Positions 8,778 through 16,013 of a stretch of 40,755 nucleotides of DNA are shown here, piece after piece (position 1 is the stretch's first letter; every line of letters starts with the position of its first letter). The DNA is from Prevotella sp. 885 (GTDB taxonomy: Bacteria > Bacteroidota > Bacteroidia > Bacteroidales > Bacteroidaceae). Both the position numbers and the translations under genes were made by a program. The notes below the pieces were generated by a model. It saw nothing but the letters and a program-made list of their open reading frames with translations, was not told where the DNA came from and did not search any database. Where the stretch lies: NCBI RefSeq assembly GCF_002265625.1, contig NZ_NOVE01000029.1, positions 1 to 40,755 on the forward strand. Reading direction: 5' to 3'.

Positions 8778-8941
8778 TATTCTATAAAATCAATGTATAG
8801 ATATGGGTTGGCATATATAAAGATGCAGGAAGAACCATACTTCACCACACTTTTTATAATATCACGCAGAAAGACCTGGTTAACAAATTCTGAAATCAGA
8901 TCCATCTCATTGAGGCAATAAAGAGGACAAGTGGAGAGCAT
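8777..8941 (-). CDS. 54-residue small ORF coupled to the peptidase gene
   Basis: An ATG at 8941 opens 54 codons whose TAA overlaps the ATG of the M42 peptidase gene. The product starts MLSTCPLYCLNEMD, contains three Cys and ends with an aromatic/hydrophobic stretch (IFIYANPYLYIDFIE). A promoter-like box lies 47 nt upstream, so this would be the first frame on the mRNA. It matches no family I know. It may be a genuine small protein or second peptide, a leader frame for coupling, or the remnant of a longer gene. Evidence is the open frame and the stop/start overlap only. Confidence 0.4.
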   Translation of the reverse strand: MLSTCPLYCLNEMDLISEFVNQVFLRDIIKSVVKYGSSCIFIYANPYLYIDFIE

Positions 8942-8987
8942 AGATAATTCTGTTCAACCTTCAATATCAGTTGCGTTCATGCTAATG

Positions 8988-8995
8988 CAAAGATA
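8988..8995 (-). promoter_or_regulatory. Promoter box of the peptidase-peptide-maturase operon
   Basis: TATCTTTG on the minus strand is a perfect Bacteroidetes -7 box (TAnnTTTG). A weak -33 candidate, TTGC, lies 19 nt upstream at 9015-9018. Transcription would start near 8980, giving about 40 nt before the 54-codon frame and about 200 nt before the peptidase. Confidence 0.6.
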
Positions 8996-9597
8996 AAAAA
9001 CTATATTGGCATCTGCAAGCTTTTTTGTTATATTTTATAGATAATTTCCATAAACTCTTATTAACATAGGAATTATGTCTCATTATTATAAGATTTGTAA
9101 AAAGCAAGTGCTTTTTATATAATCAGCCAATTTAACGTTTAGCTTTATATACTTATCAGTTAATACTCAATTTAAGGCACAGCCCTTTGTATAGGCACTA
9201 TTACAGATTCCTTTAACTTGATATGTCTGTCCCGCTTCGCGGAACAAAATAAAAAGGGAGAGTTACTTGCCCACAGCGGCGCTGCTTTGCAGCTTGCAGT
9301 GGGTTTCATGATATAGGTCCCGCTTCGCGGAACCCGCAGTTCATACTCAATCTGCTTGCATTTGTGGGTGTGGGGCCTTATATAATTATTAGTAAGTATT
9401 TTGTATTTATTAATTGGCTGCGCCCTAATAGTTCGCACCCTACCAAATAATAACTACTAAATAATAACTACTAAATGAAGAAGCGTGGGTGCATGGCTAC
9501 GGCGGGACGCCATAGCCTCCTAAGTTTGTATTGGCTGCTTGAGAGAAATCACTATCCTCTAATCACTACTAAATAATCACTACTAACTTCTCACTCC
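8996..9597. repeat. Gene-free repeat-rich stretch between antiterminator and operon
   Basis: About 600 nt without a convincing gene. It holds a copy of the repeat also found at 732-778 (9164-9212), two direct copies of CCCGCTTCGCGGAAC (9231-9245 and 9319-9333) each with an internal palindrome (CGCTTCGCG), a stem CCCAC/GTGGG around 9270-9303, a 66-bp repeat (9409-9474) shared with 22124-22189, and an imperfect hairpin GGCTACGGCG/CGCCATAGCC near 9496-9518 that could end transcription of the antiterminator gene. An 88-codon minus frame here consists of the repeats themselves and is not annotated. Confidence 0.6.
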
Positions 9598-11568
9598 TCA
9601 CCCTTTCTTACTTTTCTTCTTTGTCTGCTTCAGGAAGGAGGGGAACTTGAAGTAGGTCCAGGAGTCTTGGGATTGTAGTTCTTGCATTCCTTTGTGCAGG
9701 TGGGTGACTGTTGTGGCGGGGGTGTTGGGGAGCTTCTCCTTTATTTTGCTGAACAGTGCTGTGAGGGTTTGGTCGGGATTGAAAGAGTCTGTTATGTGAT
9801 TGTATAGCTCGTCTTTGGCGAAGTGGGAGGAGAGGACCAGGGAGATGGAGAGGAAGCGGAAGATGGCGTATGCCGTTTCTTCTTTTTGCAAGTGCTTCTC
9901 TATGGCTTCCTGCGCCTCTGCCAGGGCTGCGGACACCTTTTCGATGTCAAGCTTGCCATCCTCCTTCGTGAATGCCTCTTCCAGTTTCGGGTCGGGGGTG
10001 ATGACGGAGGGGAGGTCTATGATTGGGACCTTGTGGAGGAGGACGTGACGCTGGAGGAGCTTACGCCAGATCAGGAGACGTGCTCCCTGCCATACTTCCA
10101 CAGCAGCTGCGGTGAGCTGGGAGAAGAGGGTGGCGTTGGCGGTGAAGTATTCGTTTGTCCTTCTGCCTAATTCCTCAATGTCGTCGGTATAGTCGACGTC
10201 GGTCTGTATGGAGAATCCTCCTATGCCGCTGATTTTCTCACACTGATAGTTACTTTGTGTGAGAAGATGCAGCAGACGGGGATATTTCTTTGCTTCCAAG
10301 TCTGCGAGAAACTTCTCACGGTCCAACTTGCCTTGCGAGGCATAATGTTCGTAGAAGTCGCCCCATGAGCAGATGAGTTTCAGCTTGCCTTCCTCAGTCT
10401 CGAAGAGAGCGAAGTGAGCGAAATAGTCATAGTCCTCGTCGAAGACCGGTGCATACTTGTCCGCCTCGTATTTCTTTCCTCGGAAAAACTCGCGGAGGTT
10501 GCAGCGGAAGATAAACTCCGTGATGTCATTATGCTGAAGAACAGCGTAATCCTTTCCTTGCGGAATCTCGATGCCGGAAGTTGGGGTAAGGAACGGACGA
10601 AGCTTGGCGTCCGGTATCATAGCGTTCAGTCCTTGCTCCAGCGAGGCTTTGTCGCTCTGGAAATACTTGGCAAGGATGCGGAAGTTGCCGCGCATCGAAC
10701 TGTCTATGTTTCCGAGAATCTCCTGCTGATGGGCAATCTGCTTGTCCGATGTCTTCTTGTCGTATTCTACGTCGGAAGTGTTGCGGTTGCGATATACCGT
10801 CAGCTTCTTCTGATAGTCGGAGAACATTCTGCGCAAGGTCTTTGAGGCATTTTCGGATGGTTCCTTAGCCTGCAAATAACCAATCATCTGGTCTATGGCA
10901 CGCCATGCGTCCACCGATTCCGACGGTGCCTCATGCTCTATCTGCATGTCATACTGACGGATGTTGGAGATGCAGAGACAGCTGTTATTGCCGAAACGCA
11001 CCAGGAGATGGCGGTCTTTCTTGCCTTTGTTCTTTATCTGCTTCACCACGCCTACCCATCCAGCCATCGGTCCGCTGAGAATGCGTATGGTGTCGTTCTC
11101 CTTGACGAGGTCGCTGTATCGCTTGTCCACAATGGTCAAGCCCTTTATGCCGTCGGCTATCTTGTCATTGTAATAGGAGAAGCGTTCCATATCCTCATCG
11201 GGGATTCTCGCCTGACTTACGATTTCGCCGATTGACAGCTTCTTGGTGTTGGCGCAAAGGATGTGCGCCCTTGCGAAGAAGGTGCGCTCCATCAGTTCAT
11301 TGGTTCTCACGTCATAGTCAGCGCCCTTATACATGAAGTAGCCATGCTTGGAGAGAATCCTCATCAGCCGCTTCTCACTTGCCGCCCTGATGAAGAACAT
11401 TCCTTGCAAGACGGGAGCGAAACGTACCTTCTCCTTCCCTTTCTCGTTCTTGTAGGTCTTCCTTGCCAAAGGGAAATAGATGTCGGTTATCGTATCCGCA
11501 TACTTCTCACGCAGCAAGTCGATGGACGCTTGCTCCATGAAAACATCTGTCTTGACAATAAACCACAT
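9598..11568 (-). CDS. NusG/UpxY-like antiterminator with long unknown C-terminal extension
   Basis: A 656-residue protein when started at the ATG at 11568 (MWFIVKTDVFMEQ). The frame is open 29 codons further upstream, but WF(I/Y)V(K/R)T is where NusG N-terminal domains begin. Residues 1-80 form the NGN fold that contacts RNA polymerase (FAPVLQGMFFIRA is the conserved strand), and residues about 155-200 form a KOW module (VKENDTIRILSGPMAGWVGVV). NusG proteins are about 180 residues; the remaining 430 or so residues are helical, contain many aromatic residues and match nothing I know. The gene follows a tyrosine recombinase and an invertible promoter, the same order as UpxY genes that open Bacteroides capsule loci, but no capsule genes follow here. 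A regulatory, transcript-elongation role is inferred. Confidence 0.75.
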   Translation of the reverse strand: MWFIVKTDVFMEQASIDLLREKYADTITDIYFPLARKTYKNEKGKEKVRFAPVLQGMFFIRAASEKRLMRILSKHGYFMYKGADYDVRTNELMERTFFARAHILCANTKKLSIGEIVSQARIPDEDMERFSYYNDKIADGIKGLTIVDKRYSDLVKENDTIRILSGPMAGWVGVVKQIKNKGKKDRHLLVRFGNNSCLCISNIRQYDMQIEHEAPSESVDAWRAIDQMIGYLQAKEPSENASKTLRRMFSDYQKKLTVYRNRNTSDVEYDKKTSDKQIAHQQEILGNIDSSMRGNFRILAKYFQSDKASLEQGLNAMIPDAKLRPFLTPTSGIEIPQGKDYAVLQHNDITEFIFRCNLREFFRGKKYEADKYAPVFDEDYDYFAHFALFETEEGKLKLICSWGDFYEHYASQGKLDREKFLADLEAKKYPRLLHLLTQSNYQCEKISGIGGFSIQTDVDYTDDIEELGRRTNEYFTANATLFSQLTAAAVEVWQGARLLIWRKLLQRHVLLHKVPIIDLPSVITPDPKLEEAFTKEDGKLDIEKVSAALAEAQEAIEKHLQKEETAYAIFRFLSISLVLSSHFAKDELYNHITDSFNPDQTLTALFSKIKEKLPNTPATTVTHLHKGMQELQSQDSWTYFKFPSFLKQTKKKSKKG

Positions 11569-11865
11569 ACTGAAACTTTGGATTGGAAGGGTGAATAAGA
11601 TTGGGAAGTTAAAAAATCCGAAACCAGACCTTAAGCGCATCTGGCTGCAAGGCATACCTCGGCTTCCCCTGAAAAGATGTCTCTTCCCGAGTTATGAGGG
11701 TTGTGATATGTATCACAGCATTGAACGACCAATAGACTAACTTCCACTAATCTTCAATACTTTTATGTCTTTCAACCTTACCGTTTTTAGCAAATCGTAT
11801 TATCATATACCTTCTGCTTATATGAAAGCCATAATATATTCTATTTTCAACACGAGATTCTGAAA

Positions 11866-12055
11866 CTCTACGTAAGAGATACAGAATCATGCTGCAAATG
11901 TACGAAAAATAATGTAAATTAGCGAATTACGGTAGTTAAATTATTCGTTATATTCTGAGAAAATTGTCTTAGATTGAGTAAAAGTTTGAAGCAGCCTTAT
12001 CTACCTTATCGGATTATCAGTCGGTTACGTGATTTTCAGTATCTCTTACGTAGAG
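11866..12055. repeat. Inverted repeats bounding a 156-bp invertible segment
   Basis: CTCTACGTAAGAGATAC at 11866-11882 recurs exactly in inverted orientation at 12039-12055. Each site is itself a dyad (TCTCT-TACGT-AGAGA on one strand), as expected of a tyrosine recombinase core site with two binding arms. The segment between them is AT-rich and carries a promoter box facing the antiterminator gene. A tyrosine recombinase gene ends 66 nt beyond the right repeat. This is the layout of Bacteroidales phase-variable promoters. Confidence 0.8.
11895..11926 (-). promoter_or_regulatory. Promoter inside the invertible segment
   Basis: Minus-strand TACATTTG (11902-11895) is a perfect TAnnTTTG box, with TTCG (three of four matches to TTTG) 20 nt upstream at 11926-11923. 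As drawn, it points leftwards through the left repeat into the antiterminator gene (ON). Inversion would turn it towards the recombinase 3' end (OFF). No perfect TAnnTTTG box faces the other way in the segment. Confidence 0.7.
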
Positions 12056-12121
12056 ACACAAAATATTAGTTCAAATTGTTTTATTTTTGTATATCCATTA
12101 ATATTCATTCATTTTCTGGTC

Positions 12122-13078
12122 TCAGATTGCTGCAAGTATTCTGGCATTGGCATCATCCACTTCTGAGGTTCTGATGGAGCGGAGATAGATTTGCGTGGTG
12201 GTTTCCGAACTATGTCCCAACGCTTCGCTGATGACCGAGACGGGGATGTTGCTATCTCTTGCCACGGTTGCCCACGAATGGCGTGCTACATAGAGAGTTA
12301 GCTTGCCCTTGATGCCTATCCTCTCCCCTATCTTTTTAAGGTGATAGGCTATGCGTGCTTCCGCACTATGATAAAGGCGCATCCCTTCCCGTTTGTTGTC
12401 TACAGCCCAGTCATGAGGGTGCTTTCCGTAGCCAAGAAGGAAGGGAAAGAGATAAGGTGAGGAGTCGGTTTTATTTTTGTATTTATCCAGCAGCGCCTGC
12501 ATCTCCTTCTCCCATCGCACCGTAAGGCGCTGCCCGGTCTTGCTTCGCGTGTAACAGAGATAGCCTTCCTTGAGGTCGGACTTGTGAAGATGGGCAAGGT
12601 CGACGAAGGAGATGCCGCGCAGATAGAAGCTCATCAGGAATGCGTCCCTTGCCAGCTCCTCCTTGAAGGTGAGGTCTTTAGCCGAATCCATGCGCTTTAT
12701 CCTGCTCACGCATTCCGCAGGGATGGCTCGCTTGGCGGTCTTGGCAATGCCGGTATAGACATAACGGAAGGGACTGTGCTGCGGAGTGATGCCTTTAGCC
12801 ACGGCTTTGTTGTAGGCGGCACGAAGGATGCGCAGATAGAACGAACTGGTGTTGCTACATACCCTTACCTTATTATGTAAGTATGCCTCGTACGAGCGCA
12901 TCTCCTCCGCGTCAATCTCCGTGAGGGCAATGTCCCGATTGCCACGGAATCGCATAAAGCTGTTGAGCGTAGCCTTGTAATGCTGCATGGTGCGATACTG
13001 TCCGTTCTTCGTCAGGAGGGAGATGAGGAGATTCATAAACTGAAACAGCGTCTCTGATGTTTTCTTGTTTCTTGCCAT
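12122..13078 (-). CDS. Tyrosine recombinase, probable promoter invertase
   Basis: A 318-residue phage-integrase-family recombinase. The N-terminal SAM-like core-binding domain spans about residues 1-100. Catalytic residues are Arg154 (YLRGISF), Lys180 (RSKTGQ), Arg266 in YVARHSWA (Tyr263 in place of the usual first His), His289 in LGHSS and the nucleophile Tyr298. It is therefore complete. Length and lack of an arm-binding domain fit the Bacteroidales recombinases that flip nearby promoters rather than large integrases of mobile elements. It lies directly beside a pair of 17-bp inverted repeats and upstream of a NusG-like gene on the same strand, so the obvious substrate is that segment. An integrase function for a small island is the alternative. 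Confidence 0.88.
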   Translation of the reverse strand: MARNKKTSETLFQFMNLLISLLTKNGQYRTMQHYKATLNSFMRFRGNRDIALTEIDAEEMRSYEAYLHNKVRVCSNTSSFYLRILRAAYNKAVAKGITPQHSPFRYVYTGIAKTAKRAIPAECVSRIKRMDSAKDLTFKEELARDAFLMSFYLRGISFVDLAHLHKSDLKEGYLCYTRSKTGQRLTVRWEKEMQALLDKYKNKTDSSPYLFPFLLGYGKHPHDWAVDNKREGMRLYHSAEARIAYHLKKIGERIGIKGKLTLYVARHSWATVARDSNIPVSVISEALGHSSETTTQIYLRSIRTSEVDDANARILAAI

Positions 13079-13653
13079 AATGGTTGTGTTTTTGTTGTCT
13101 CTATTGTCGTTTTAATCATCTGTCTTGCTATGCAAATATCGTACAAAGAGTAAAAACATGTTACAAAATAAAAATCAATTTTAGAGAATCAAAAAGCTGT
13201 TTTTATGGTGTTCTGCTGAGCAAACAGCACCAATGCTTAACGATAGTGCCACTTTTACAGTCCAATAGTGCCACTATTAGAGTGTAAAAGTGGCGCTATT
13301 GCATGATAAAAGTGGCACTATTAGAGTATAAAAGTGGCGCTATGACAACTCTATGATGCGTGTATTCATTGCACATTTCTTTCTCCGCCAGCATAATCAG
13401 CTGTGTGTCAATACACTATCGCTGCACGCTCAAAACTCAAGAATTTCGCACCAAAGATTTTGTTGTGCGCTGAACGAGGAGTATTGAGCATTAGAAATGC
13501 AAATATTGTGTCGGACGACATGCCGTCCGATACCTTGTGTTTTTCTTTGTTTTTTTCGCCTATGGGCGCGTGCTGTGCACAAATCATCACTTTTCGTTTT
13601 TACTTTCTACAGTTTGCCGGGTCATATAAGTGAAAGTTTTAAACAAAAAGATA
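13079..13653. other. Gene-free stretch between recombinase and sigma-factor operon
   Basis: No convincing gene on either strand. Besides the 15-mer array at 13243-13343 it holds a hairpin GGTG...CACC with inner GCTG/CAGC near 13207-13231 and a 7-bp hairpin TCGGACG/CGTCCGA near 13511-13530. Promoter boxes for the divergent flanking genes are imperfect: TACTCTTTG (minus, near 13146-13154) and TACAGTTTG (plus, near 13608-13616) each have one extra base in TAnnTTTG. Confidence 0.5.
13243..13343. repeat. Five-copy 15-mer array at about 22-nt pitch
   Basis: The motif TAAAAGTGGCRCTAT occurs on the plus strand at 13285-13299, 13307-13321 and 13329-13343, and inverted at 13243-13257 (exact) and 13265-13279 (one mismatch). 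Successive starts are 22, 20, 22 and 22 nt apart, close to two helical turns, so all copies face the same side of the DNA. This suggests an operator or accessory recombinase-binding array. Two direct units also share ACTATTAGAGTRTAAAAGTG. Confidence 0.75.
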
Positions 13654-14205
13654 ATGTTCAATCATACGACAACAAGCGACGGAGCTATCATTGAGGCTCT
13701 GGAGCAAAGCCAGGAAAAAGGATTCCGAATGCTCCTCGCTAAGTATCAGGAGCCTGTCTACTGGCATATCCGCCGACTGGTGGTATCGCATGATGACGCT
13801 CAGGATGCCTCACAGGAGACCTTTGTAAGGATATTCCGTTCGCTCCACCAATATAAGGGCGACTATTCGTTCCGAAGTTGGATATATCGCATAGCCACAA
13901 ACGAGGCATTGCGCATCATCGGAAAACGCAGGCAGGAGAACGTCTCATTAGAGTCAGAATCAACGGGAGCAATCCTACTTTTCTCTGATGACAACATAGA
14001 CAACGGTGACGCAATAGCGGCGAAACTACAAAAAGCAATACTCACGCTTCCTCCAAAACAGCAATTGGCTTTTAATCTCCGCTACTATGACGAGCTCGGA
14101 TTTGACGAGATTGCACAGATAGCCGAATCATCGGCTTCGAGCATCAAGTCAAGCTATCACATCGCAAAAGAGAAAATAATAAAGTATATGAATTCTAACA
14201 ATTAA
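13654..14205 (+). CDS. ECF-type RNA polymerase sigma factor
   Basis: A 183-residue sigma-70 family protein from the ATG at 13654 (MFNHTTTSDG); a GTG eight codons upstream is also in frame but less likely. Region 2 is clear: DDAQDASQETFVRIFRSLHQY followed by SFRSWIYRIATNEALRIIGK, the core-binding and -10 recognition helices. Region 4 follows at about residues 125-175 with LPPKQQLAFNLRYYDELGFDEIA and a recognition helix. Length and missing region 3 define the extracytoplasmic-function class. The next gene, four nt downstream, encodes a small single-pass membrane protein, a common anti-sigma arrangement. It probably drives this operon and other envelope genes. Confidence 0.92.
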   Translation: MFNHTTTSDGAIIEALEQSQEKGFRMLLAKYQEPVYWHIRRLVVSHDDAQDASQETFVRIFRSLHQYKGDYSFRSWIYRIATNEALRIIGKRRQENVSLESESTGAILLFSDDNIDNGDAIAAKLQKAILTLPPKQQLAFNLRYYDELGFDEIAQIAESSASSIKSSYHIAKEKIIKYMNSNN

Positions 14206-14209
14206 GGAT

Positions 14210-14554
14210 ATGAACGATAAATTCAGTTTCGACAAAGTGGGCAAACGCATGCCTTACTCGGTTCCTGACGATTTCTTTGCCAAGATGGAAGACAACATCC
14301 TGGAGGAGATAAAGGGCGAGACTTCTAAACCGTTGGGCATCACAAAGAAGAAGCGCCCCGTCATGCGGAGGCTTATCCCCATTGCGCTGACAGCCGCAGC
14401 TGCCATTGCCGCCTTCTTTGTACTTGACATCCACACGCCCGATTCACGACAGCAAGACAACATGCAGGACGTGGAGCAAGCTTTCACAAAGCTCTCGACG
14501 AGCGACCAGGCTTATCTGCTTAGTCTGTATCAGGACGACGTCTTCGAAGAATAA
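14210..14554 (+). CDS. Single-pass membrane protein, probable anti-sigma partner
   Basis: A 114-residue protein four nt behind the sigma gene. Residues 1-50 are charged and cytoplasmic, with a PYSVPDDFFAKMEDNIL segment that resembles the N-terminus of small Bacteroidetes anti-sigma-like proteins. Residues about 54-73 (LIPIALTAAAAIAAFFVLDI) form one membrane helix, and the last 40 residues would lie in the periplasm. There is no zinc-binding HxxxCxxC motif, so it is not a canonical ZAS anti-sigma factor. The function is inferred from gene order and topology. Confidence 0.65.
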   Translation: MNDKFSFDKVGKRMPYSVPDDFFAKMEDNILEEIKGETSKPLGITKKKRPVMRRLIPIALTAAAAIAAFFVLDIHTPDSRQQDNMQDVEQAFTKLSTSDQAYLLSLYQDDVFEE

Positions 14555-14588
14555 CACATATTATTAACCAATAAAAACAACAAGAATT

Positions 14589-15044
14589 ATGAACGCACTC
14601 AGAAAAACCATCGTCATTGCATTGGCGCTCATCACGTCGGTGCTCACGCTGCAAGCACAGGTAAGTGAGAAGCAGCGCATATCACGCGAACAACTCGCCG
14701 AGAAACAGGCACAGCACATAGCCCACGACCTTGCACTTGACGATGCCACCACAGCAAAGTTCGTAGCCACCTACCACGAATACCAGAAAGAGCTGTGGGC
14801 CATCGGTCCACGTCCGAAGAGAGTAAAGGGCAATGCGCAGAGCGAGGAACAGGCTGAGGCGCAGATGAAACAGCAGTTCTCACGCAGCCAGCGCATCCTT
14901 GACCTTCGCGAGAAATACTACAAGAAGTACAGCACTTTCCTTACGCAGCGCCAGATACAGCGCGTTTACGAAATAGAACGCGGCATGCGTAAAAAGCTGG
15001 CGCAACGTCGAGCCGCAGGAAAGAAAGGAGGAGCTCGCCGATGA
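14589..15044 (+). CDS. Spy/CpxP-like periplasmic protein
   Basis: A 151-residue secreted protein. A signal peptide covers about residues 1-24 (hydrophobic IVIALALITSVLTLQAQ). The mature part is almost entirely helical and strongly basic, with a long Lys/Arg/Gln-rich helix pair and a segment LREKYYKKYSTFLTQRQIQRVYEIE that fits the LTxxQ-type repeats of Spy/CpxP chaperones. Proteins of this kind commonly follow sigma/anti-sigma genes in Bacteroidales. The stop codon overlaps the next ATG (ATGA), so the hydrolase is translated with it. Envelope-stress chaperone is the likely role, inferred from family and context. Confidence 0.65.
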   Translation: MNALRKTIVIALALITSVLTLQAQVSEKQRISREQLAEKQAQHIAHDLALDDATTAKFVATYHEYQKELWAIGPRPKRVKGNAQSEEQAEAQMKQQFSRSQRILDLREKYYKKYSTFLTQRQIQRVYEIERGMRKKLAQRRAAGKKGGARR

Positions 15045-15937
15045 GACGCTTCACATTGACAATCATCACACTCCTCACTATCACATTGCAAGCCATAGCA
15101 ACTGACCTCTCCTTCTCATACGAGAAGTTCACGCTGATGGGCAACACCCTCCAATACCGCAAGGCAGTCATCGAAGGAGCGGAAGCCAAGCCGCTCCTCG
15201 TGCTCTGGCTGCACGGAGGATCGTGCAAAGGTTCGGACAACGAGAAGCAGCTTACCGAAGTGGGCATTGACTCCGTATGCCACTATCTCGTCCGCAACAA
15301 TCACAGCGCCATCGTCATCGCTCCGCAATGTCCTTCAGACAAATCGTGGGGCGGCGTAATGACGGGCGTGCTGCGTGCCCTCGTCCTCTCATACACCGAC
15401 GACGGCAGCGCTGACGCAGACCGCATGTATATATTCGGAGGTTCGATGGGCGGCACCGGCACGTGGACAATGCTCTCCACCTGCCCCGAACTCTTTGCCG
15501 CAGCCATGCCCGTAGCCGGCAATCCGTCTGGCTGCGATGCCGAGAAAGTGGCACAAACACCGCTCTTCACAGTCATGGGAACGGCTGACGCCATAATGAA
15601 GATTCCGACAGTGGAGGACTTCCTCTCCAGCATGGATGCCTTCGGAGCCGAATATCGCATGGAGACGGAGGAGGGATGGACCCACGAAGACACCTGCACA
15701 CGCAGTTACACCACCAACCGTCTGGACTGGGTTTTCAGCCATTCACGCTCCTCCACAGCCGTGGACAACATTGAGCAAGAAACAGCCGTCCCCACATCCG
15801 TAGTCTGGTTCGACCTCTCCGGTCGCCGTCTGTCCTCCTCCCCATCCTCACACGGCGTATTCATCCGACAGACCACGTACGACAACGGTGGTATAACAAG
15901 AGAGAAAACCATAACCTACGCATCGAAGAACAAGTGA
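15041..15937 (+). CDS. Secreted alpha/beta hydrolase with C-terminal sorting-like module
   Basis: A 298-residue serine hydrolase with a signal peptide (about residues 1-20). The fold is seen in LLVLWLHGG (oxyanion region, 52-60), the nucleophile elbow GGSMGG with Ser135, acid Asp183 (GTADAI) and His215 (WTHED), an arrangement like prolyl-oligopeptidase/dienelactone-hydrolase or feruloyl-esterase-type enzymes. After residue 235 an extension contains WFDLSGRRLSSSPSSHGVFI, the pattern of the short C-terminal domain in type IX-secreted Prevotella proteins. It overlaps the Spy-like gene by four nt and is the last gene of the sigma-factor operon. The substrate is unknown. Confidence 0.75.
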   Translation: MRRFTLTIITLLTITLQAIATDLSFSYEKFTLMGNTLQYRKAVIEGAEAKPLLVLWLHGGSCKGSDNEKQLTEVGIDSVCHYLVRNNHSAIVIAPQCPSDKSWGGVMTGVLRALVLSYTDDGSADADRMYIFGGSMGGTGTWTMLSTCPELFAAAMPVAGNPSGCDAEKVAQTPLFTVMGTADAIMKIPTVEDFLSSMDAFGAEYRMETEEGWTHEDTCTRSYTTNRLDWVFSHSRSSTAVDNIEQETAVPTSVVWFDLSGRRLSSSPSSHGVFIRQTTYDNGGITREKTITYASKNK

Positions 15938-15963
15938 TTAAGCAATACGTAAGTAGCACAGCA

Positions 15964-16013
15964 AGCCCGGTAATTACATGAAAGCGTTCTGCATTACCGG
16001 GCTACGTTTTTTT
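15964..16013. terminator. Rho-independent terminator
   Basis: Arms AGCCCGGTAAT (15964-15974) and ATTACCGGGCT (15993-16003) pair perfectly over 11 bp and are followed by ACGTTTTTTT on the plus strand. It ends the sigma-factor operon and lies against the 3' end of the convergent helicase gene, so it may serve both. Confidence 0.85.

Larger units (their letters stand above)
11569..12121. other. Gene-free switch region between recombinase and antiterminator
   Basis: This stretch of 553 nt holds no gene. It contains the 17-bp inverted repeats and the invertible segment described separately, and about 300 nt of leader (11569-11865) between the left repeat and the antiterminator start. The leader carries no obvious frame and could be the RNA target of the antiterminator, as UpxY leaders are, but that is inference. 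Confidence 0.6.

Noticed and set aside
9172..9438. 88-codon minus-strand frame
   Set aside because: It consists of intergenic repeats (two CCCGCTTCGCGGAAC copies and dispersed repeat sequence) and has no protein-like pattern.
9598..13078. Start of a capsule polysaccharide locus
   Set aside because: Recombinase plus UpxY-like order fits, but no UpxZ, glycosyltransferase or flippase genes follow.
13243..13343. Possible CRISPR array
   Set aside because: Units are only 15 bp, the gaps are 5-7 nt, two units are inverted and no cas genes are near.
13403..13633. Overlapping short frames upstream of the sigma gene
   Set aside because: Three mutually overlapping frames on both strands with no motif or promoter; treated as non-coding.
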